Source of the DNA: Myxococcota bacterium
GTDB taxonomy: Bacteria > Myxococcota_A > UBA796 > UBA9615 > JAKLKC01
Reading direction: 5' to 3'
NCBI GenBank assembly: GCA_023150875.1
Contig: JAKLKC010000021.1
Location: forward strand, 36,760 to 100,759
Length of the DNA stretch: 64,000 nt
Shown here: positions 59,767 through 64,000 of the stretch, piece after piece
How positions within the stretch are numbered: position 1 is the stretch's first letter
Layout: every line of letters begins with the position of its first letter
Position numbers and translations under genes: made by a program
Notes under the pieces: generated by a model
Database searches by the model: none
Seen by the model: only the letters and a program-made list of their open reading frames with translations
What the model was told of the DNA's origin: nothing

Positions 59767-60927
59767 GTGACCGTCTTCGCCGTCGACATCATCCCCGGGA
59801 TCCCCGATCTCCCCGCCCTCGCCGCGCTCGGCGCGGCCGCCGCGGGAGCCGCCTACGCCTGGTGGCGCGGCCGACGCGCTCCGCCGGCCCGCGCTGGCGA
59901 GGAGTCGCCTCGCCCGGCACCGGTCGCCGTCCCCACGCCCGCGCCCCCCGCCGCGGACTGGTTCGATCGGCTGCGATCGGGGCTCTCCCGCACCCGGGAC
60001 CAGCTCTTCGAGCGGGTGGACGACCTGTTCCGGGGAGGCAGGAGGATCGACGAAGACCTGCTCCAGCGCCTCGAGGAGGTCCTGGTCACCGCCGACGTCG
60101 GGATCCGGACCGCCGAGCGCCTTCTGTCGGCGATCCGCGACCGCGCCTCCCGCGAGGAGCTCTCGGACGCAGCGGCGCTGCGGCGTTACCTCGGCGAGGA
60201 GGCTTCCGCCTTGCTGGCCGGCCGGGATCAGCCCCTGGTCTCGCCCCCGCCCGCGGGCCCCCTGGTGATCATGGTCGTCGGCGTGAACGGCACCGGGAAG
60301 ACCACCACCATCGGCAAGCTCGCCTCGCGCTACTCCCGCGAGGGGAAGAAAGTGATGCTGGCCGCCGGCGACACCTTCCGCGCCGCCGCCATCGAGCAGC
60401 TCGAGATCTGGGCCGAGCGCGCGGGAGCGGAGATCGTGCGCCAGCAGGAAGGCAGCGATCCCTCCGCCGTGATCTTCGACGCGGTCAAGGCGGCGTCCGC
60501 CCGGGGCTTCGACGTCCTCATCGCCGACACGGCGGGCCGCCTGCACACCAAGGCCCCCCTCATGGACGAGCTCCGAAAGGTGAAGCGCGTCACCGACCGG
60601 GCCCTCCCCGGTGCCCCCCACGAGGTGCTCCTGGTGCTGGACGCCAGCACCGGTCAGAACGCCGTCACCCAGGCGCGGCTCTTCGACGAGGCGGTGGGGG
60701 TGACCGGGATCGTCCTCACCAAGCTCGACGGAACGGCGAAGGGGGGTGTCGTCCTGCAGATCGCCGACCAGCTCGGGCTGCCCATCAAGCTGATCGGCAT
60801 CGGCGAGAAGGTCGAGGACCTCCGGGACTTCCGCTCGGCGGACTTCGTCCGCGCCCTGTTCGGCGATGGGGAGGAGCCCGCGCGCCCGTCTCCCCCCATG
60901 GGAGGCCAGCGGCCCGCAGCGTCTTGA
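59767..60927 (+). CDS. ftsY: Signal recognition particle receptor FtsY
   Basis: 386 residues from GTG 59767 (GGGGGAG site); the frame opens at 59656 inside the smc end. A short hydrophobic, Ala-rich segment (IPDLPALAALGAAAAGAAYAW) may anchor it to the membrane in place of the acidic A domain of E. coli FtsY. The NG domain follows: helical N-part, then GTPase motifs VVGVNGTGKTTTIGKLA, AAGDTFRAAAIEQLEIW, IADTAGRLHTK and LTKLDGTAKGGVVL. It docks SRP-ribosome complexes at the Sec translocon. Confidence 0.95.
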   Translation: MTVFAVDIIPGIPDLPALAALGAAAAGAAYAWWRGRRAPPARAGEESPRPAPVAVPTPAPPAADWFDRLRSGLSRTRDQLFERVDDLFRGGRRIDEDLLQRLEEVLVTADVGIRTAERLLSAIRDRASREELSDAAALRRYLGEEASALLAGRDQPLVSPPPAGPLVIMVVGVNGTGKTTTIGKLASRYSREGKKVMLAAGDTFRAAAIEQLEIWAERAGAEIVRQQEGSDPSAVIFDAVKAASARGFDVLIADTAGRLHTKAPLMDELRKVKRVTDRALPGAPHEVLLVLDASTGQNAVTQARLFDEAVGVTGIVLTKLDGTAKGGVVLQIADQLGLPIKLIGIGEKVEDLRDFRSADFVRALFGDGEEPARPSPPMGGQRPAAS

Positions 60928-61004
60928 CACGCTCGATGCACTGGGGCTAGAGTGCCCCCTTCGTCAGCGGGACCAGCACGAACTCGCCCTCCGGCGGAGG
61001 GGCG

Positions 61005-61304
61005 TTGCGACCGGAAGTCGAGCTATACATCCAGGGCCAGCGGTTCCTGGTGCGGTCGGACGAGACGCGGGAGCACCTCATCGAGGTCGCCCGCTTCGTG
61101 GACGGCCGTCTGTCCGAAGTCACCGGGGGACGCCACGCGGCGTCCTTCCCCCACGCCGTCCTGGCGTGCATGAACGTCGCCAGCGAGCTCTTCAAGCTGC
61201 GCGACGAGGCCGAGACCCTCCGCCAGGCGGTCGGTCAGGATGCGCAGGCCATCGTCGATCGGGTCGACCGGGCGCTGCGCGAACTTCACGGCGACGGGGA
61301 GTGA
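61005..61304 (+). CDS. zapA: Cell division protein ZapA
   Basis: 99 residues from TTG 61005, supported by a GGAGG site five bases before. The ZapA fold is recognisable: VELYIQGQRFLVRSDETREHL, EVARFVDGRLSEVTGG and the C-terminal coiled coil (NVASELFKLRDEAETLRQAVG). It bundles FtsZ filaments at the division ring. It lies between ftsY and rny, a frequent deltaproteobacterial order for zapA-rny. A UUG start usually lowers expression. Confidence 0.9.
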   Translation: MRPEVELYIQGQRFLVRSDETREHLIEVARFVDGRLSEVTGGRHAASFPHAVLACMNVASELFKLRDEAETLRQAVGQDAQAIVDRVDRALRELHGDGE

Positions 61305-61393
61305 CGGCAGCGATCCCTCCCCGGGAAGCCGTTCATCGATACAGGGCGTCGGCGGCGATCGAGCTCCGACGGCCGGGAGAGCGATCGGTTGCC

Positions 61394-61424
61394 GCCGGTG
61401 GGGCCAGGGCCCACCGGCGTTTCT
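61394..61424 (+). terminator. Intrinsic terminator between zapA and rny
   Basis: A 9-bp perfect stem (61394-61402 with 61410-61418), a 7-base loop and a following GTTTCT. The 310-base zapA-rny gap contains a second hairpin (arms at about 61345-61355 and 61383-61396). In related bacteria 6S RNA lies at this position, but I could not confirm its fold. Confidence 0.65.
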
Positions 61425-61614
61425 GACGGGGGGAGCCGGAGCGGCCACGCTCCCGCGCCTCGCACGACGCCAGATGCCCGGAGCGGTCAGGAGACCGTGC
61501 GCGGCCCCTCCGCCGCTCCGGGCCCGAGGCGAGCCCTTCTCGGCCGTGAGCGCCGTCCCGCCACGATGCGTCCCGAAGCCGCGTTGCCGGCGCCGGGGCC
61601 GAAAGGGTCGGGCA

Positions 61615-63303
61615 GTGGGTGCTTCGGCAGCCGTCGTCGTTTCCATCGTCATCGCGGTCGCCGCCATCGTCGCCGCGGTCGCTCAGGCCGGGAAGGCCCG
61701 CCGCGCGGCCCAGGTCGCCGAGGCGCGCCTCTCCGAGCAGGGCGAGCGGGCCCGTGCCGAGGCCGCCGAGGCCCGAAGGCTCCTCGAGGAGGCCCGCCTC
61801 GCCGCCACCTCCGCGCCGTCCGGGCCGGGCCCGTCCCTTGCGCAGGCCACGGGCGAGGCGGAGCGGCTGGTCGAGGAGGCCCGCCGCCGTGCCCGAGCCC
61901 TGGAGAAGGAGGCGGCCATCGCCGCCAAGGAGGAGGCCCTCCGCCTCAGGCAGGAGCAGGAGGCCGCCCTCGCCGGGGACCGCAAGGAGCTCCAGGAGTG
62001 GGAGCGCCGACTGCGCCAGCGGGAGGAGTCCATCGAGAAGAGGGCGGAGCAGGCGGAGCGGCGGGACGCCGACCTCGACCGCCGCCTGGAGAGGCTCGCG
62101 GAGCGCGAGGCCCGCCTGAAGGAAGGGGAGGACCGCATCCCGAAGCTCGAGGCGGAGGCCCGGCGGGCGCTGGAGGAGAGGGCCGGCCTCACCGCCGAGG
62201 AGGCGCGGCGGCAGGTGATCGAGGCGGCCGAAGTGGACGCGCGCAAGGACGTCGCCCAGAGGATCCGCAAGGTCGAAGACGAGGTCCAGGAGCGGGCCGA
62301 GAAGACCGCCAAGAACATCATCAGCACGGCGATCCAGAGGTACGCCGGCGACTACGCCTGCGAGAAGACCGTCACCGTCGTCCCCCTGCCCAACGACGAG
62401 GTGAAGGGGCGCATCATCGGCCGAGAGGGGCGCAACATCCGCGCCCTCGAGGCGGCCACCGGCATCGACCTGATCATCGACGACACCCCCGAGGCGGTGA
62501 TCCTGAGCGGGTACAACCCGGTCAGGCGAGAGGTCGCACGCATGGCCCTGGAGGCCCTCATCGCCGACGGTCGGATCCACCCCGGCCGAGTCGAGGAGAC
62601 CGTCAAGAAGGCCGAGGCGGAGTTCGGGAAGCGCCTCAAGGAGGCGGGTGAGCAGGCCTGCTACGAAGCCGGCGTCCACGGCGTGCACCCGGAGATCGTC
62701 AAGCTGCTGGGGGCGCTGAAGTGGCGGACGAGCTACGGCCAGAACCAGTGGCAGCATGCCCTCGAGGCGTCCTTCCTCTGCGGGATGATGGCGGGCGAGC
62801 TCGGCCTCAACGTGAAGAAGGCGAAGCGCGCCGGACTCCTGCACGACATCGGGAAGGTCATCGACCAGACCGCCGAGGGCTCCCATGCCCTCATCGGGGC
62901 GGAGTTCGCGAAGAGGCACGGGGAGTCGCCGCTGGTGGTCAACGCCATCGCCAGCCACCACGAGGAGGTCCCCCAGGAGACGATCTACGCCGCCCTCACC
63001 CAGGCCGCCGATGCGATCTCCGGCGCTCGCCCCGGCGCCCGCCGGGAGATGGTGGACACCTACCTCAAGCGCCTCGACGACCTGGAGCGGATCTCGAACT
63101 CCTTCCCCGGGGTCGAGAGGTCCTTCGCGGTCCAGGCGGGCCGGGAGGTGCGGATCCTGGTGGAGAACGGCCAGATCGGCGATCACGAGGCCGTGGTCCT
63201 CAGCCGGGACATCGCGCGCCGCATCGAGGAGGAGATGAGCTATCCCGGGCAGATCAAGGTAACGGTGATCCGGGAGACCCGGGCCATCGAGTACGCCCGC
63301 TGA
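61615..63303 (+). CDS. rny: Ribonuclease Y
   Basis: 562 residues from GTG 61615, where the N-terminal membrane helix begins (VVVSIVIAVAAIVAAVAQ); the open frame upstream is non-homologous. A long coiled coil (residues 35-210) precedes the KH domain (VPLPNDEVKGRIIGREGRNIRALEAATGIDLIIDDTPE) and the HD domain with LLHDIGKVIDQ (His410-Asp411) and SHHEEV, finishing RRIEEEMSYPGQIKVTVIRETRAIEYAR. It is the membrane-anchored endoribonuclease that starts mRNA turnover. The rRNA operon follows 420 bases later. Confidence 0.96.
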   Translation: MGASAAVVVSIVIAVAAIVAAVAQAGKARRAAQVAEARLSEQGERARAEAAEARRLLEEARLAATSAPSGPGPSLAQATGEAERLVEEARRRARALEKEAAIAAKEEALRLRQEQEAALAGDRKELQEWERRLRQREESIEKRAEQAERRDADLDRRLERLAEREARLKEGEDRIPKLEAEARRALEERAGLTAEEARRQVIEAAEVDARKDVAQRIRKVEDEVQERAEKTAKNIISTAIQRYAGDYACEKTVTVVPLPNDEVKGRIIGREGRNIRALEAATGIDLIIDDTPEAVILSGYNPVRREVARMALEALIADGRIHPGRVEETVKKAEAEFGKRLKEAGEQACYEAGVHGVHPEIVKLLGALKWRTSYGQNQWQHALEASFLCGMMAGELGLNVKKAKRAGLLHDIGKVIDQTAEGSHALIGAEFAKRHGESPLVVNAIASHHEEVPQETIYAALTQAADAISGARPGARREMVDTYLKRLDDLERISNSFPGVERSFAVQAGREVRILVENGQIGDHEAVVLSRDIARRIEEEMSYPGQIKVTVIRETRAIEYAR

Positions 63304-63352
63304 CGGCGGAAGGGGAAGGCGCGAAAAAAAGCGCCATTCGCCCCACAGCGCG

Positions 63353-63381
63353 TTGACAGGCCCCGACGATGGCCCTACCCT
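63353..63381 (+). promoter_or_regulatory. rRNA operon promoter P1
   Basis: Perfect TTGACA (63353-63358), 17 bp, TACCCT (63376-63381). The most distant of three similar promoters in front of 16S rRNA. Confidence 0.65.
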
Positions 63382-63455
63382 GGCGAACGCTCTTGGGGCG
63401 GCACGCGCCCCGCGGCGGTCCGGCGAGTTCCTCCTCGAAATTCGATGACGAGGGC

Positions 63456-63484
63456 TTGACGGACGGAACTCCTGACCCTAGATT
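63456..63484 (+). promoter_or_regulatory. rRNA operon promoter P2
   Basis: TTGACG (63456-63461), 17 bp, TAGATT (63479-63484), in line with P1 and P3. Confidence 0.8.
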
Positions 63485-63553
63485 GCGCCGGTTGCCGCGG
63501 GGGTTCCCCCCGGCGCCCATCCCGGCCGGTCCGGAAAAAAGACCGGCGAGGGG

Positions 63554-63581
63554 TTGACGAACCGGCGACCTCAAGTAGAAT
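63554..63581 (+). promoter_or_regulatory. rRNA operon promoter P3
   Basis: TTGACG (63554-63559), 16 bp, TAGAAT (63576-63581), followed by GACGGGCC. About 135 bases before the mature 16S 5' end. Confidence 0.85.
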
Positions 63582-63646
63582 GACGGGCCGCGGCCGCGAG
63601 GTCGCGCCGACAGCCCCGCCCTTGGGTGGGGAGGCCCTTCGTGGGC

Positions 63647-63660
63647 TTGGTCTTTGAAAG
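63647..63660 (+). promoter_or_regulatory. boxA-like antitermination site in the rRNA leader
   Basis: TTGGTCTTTGAAAG resembles the boxA sequence (TGCTCTTTAACA type) at the expected place between promoter and 16S. It would recruit Nus factors. Confidence 0.55.
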
Positions 63661-63721
63661 CGGAATAGCAGGACGGTCGAGACGAGAGGTCTTGCGCGTA
63701 GTCGATTCGAGTACAGGCATC

Positions 63722-64000
<279 letters not shown>

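Overview
The window is about 70% G+C, densely coded and bacterial. It carries Myxococcota/deltaproteobacteria-style genes: a Ser/Thr kinase fused to a sulfatase-modifying-factor domain, FHA and FG-GAP proteins, lipoproteins with Asp-rich linkers, and a zapA-rny linkage. It ends in the first 279 bases of a 16S rRNA gene, which would place the organism if searched; I cannot fix the phylum from here.

Layout. 0-2.6 kb: 3' end of sucD, ndk, an HU gene, a tRNA-Val and a parDE locus whose toxin carries an in-frame amber codon. 2.7-4.3 kb: decayed genes resembling a phage lysis module. 4.8-9.6 kb: a minus-strand set of envelope/signalling genes (VWA lipoprotein, BamE-like lipoprotein, FHA protein, exported membrane protein). 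9.6-11.3 kb: a patch of broken genes (FG-GAP, FGE, universal stress protein) with truncation junctions on both sides. 11.3-12.4 kb: tetR-doxX with a clear promoter and operator. 12.4-18.4 kb: a 1,667-bp segment (a CaiB-type CoA-transferase gene, a 214-bp MITE-like element and the 3' end of a molybdenum hydroxylase gene) present twice, flanking a 2.5-kb accessory insert with a putative PD-(D/E)XK protein and a PIN-domain toxin pair. 16.8-36.0 kb: a minus-strand operon of 13 genes, mostly linked by 4-base start/stop overlaps. 36.3-38.6 kb: a divergent aminotransferase and an AraC-type regulator. 38.7-47 kb: envelope proteins, kinase-FGE fusion, small proteins, sat and ssb. 47-54.3 kb: dck-panB-panC, a phosphatase, and leuA-like, thiolase and leuB-like genes. 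54.4-63.3 kb: a GYF-like membrane protein, smc, ftsY, zapA and rny. 63.3-64 kb: three tandem promoters, a boxA-like site and the start of 16S rRNA.

The most notable system is the 16.8-37.5 kb cluster. It encodes an aminotransferase, an indolepyruvate-oxidoreductase-like enzyme fused to a GltD-like module, a three-subunit molybdenum hydroxylase, a HyuA/HyuB hydantoinase, a CaiB-type CoA-transferase, a B12-dependent mutase, an acyl-CoA dehydrogenase, a thiolase and a DUF35 protein. This set matches, step for step, the anaerobic indole-3-acetate pathway described in Azoarcus/Aromatoleum, preceded by the two reactions that turn tryptophan into indoleacetyl-CoA. Several proteins have unusual architecture: IorA-GltD-ferredoxin, an N-terminal cobalamin domain on the mutase, and a cysteine-less HMG-CoA-synthase-like domain fused to DUF35. 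The pathway assignment is inference from gene content; each family call is well supported by motifs.

The duplications, MITE-like element, nonsense and frameshift mutations and truncation junctions are concentrated in 2-18 kb, which looks like a plastic region. From about 44 kb onward the window is ordinary housekeeping chromosome.
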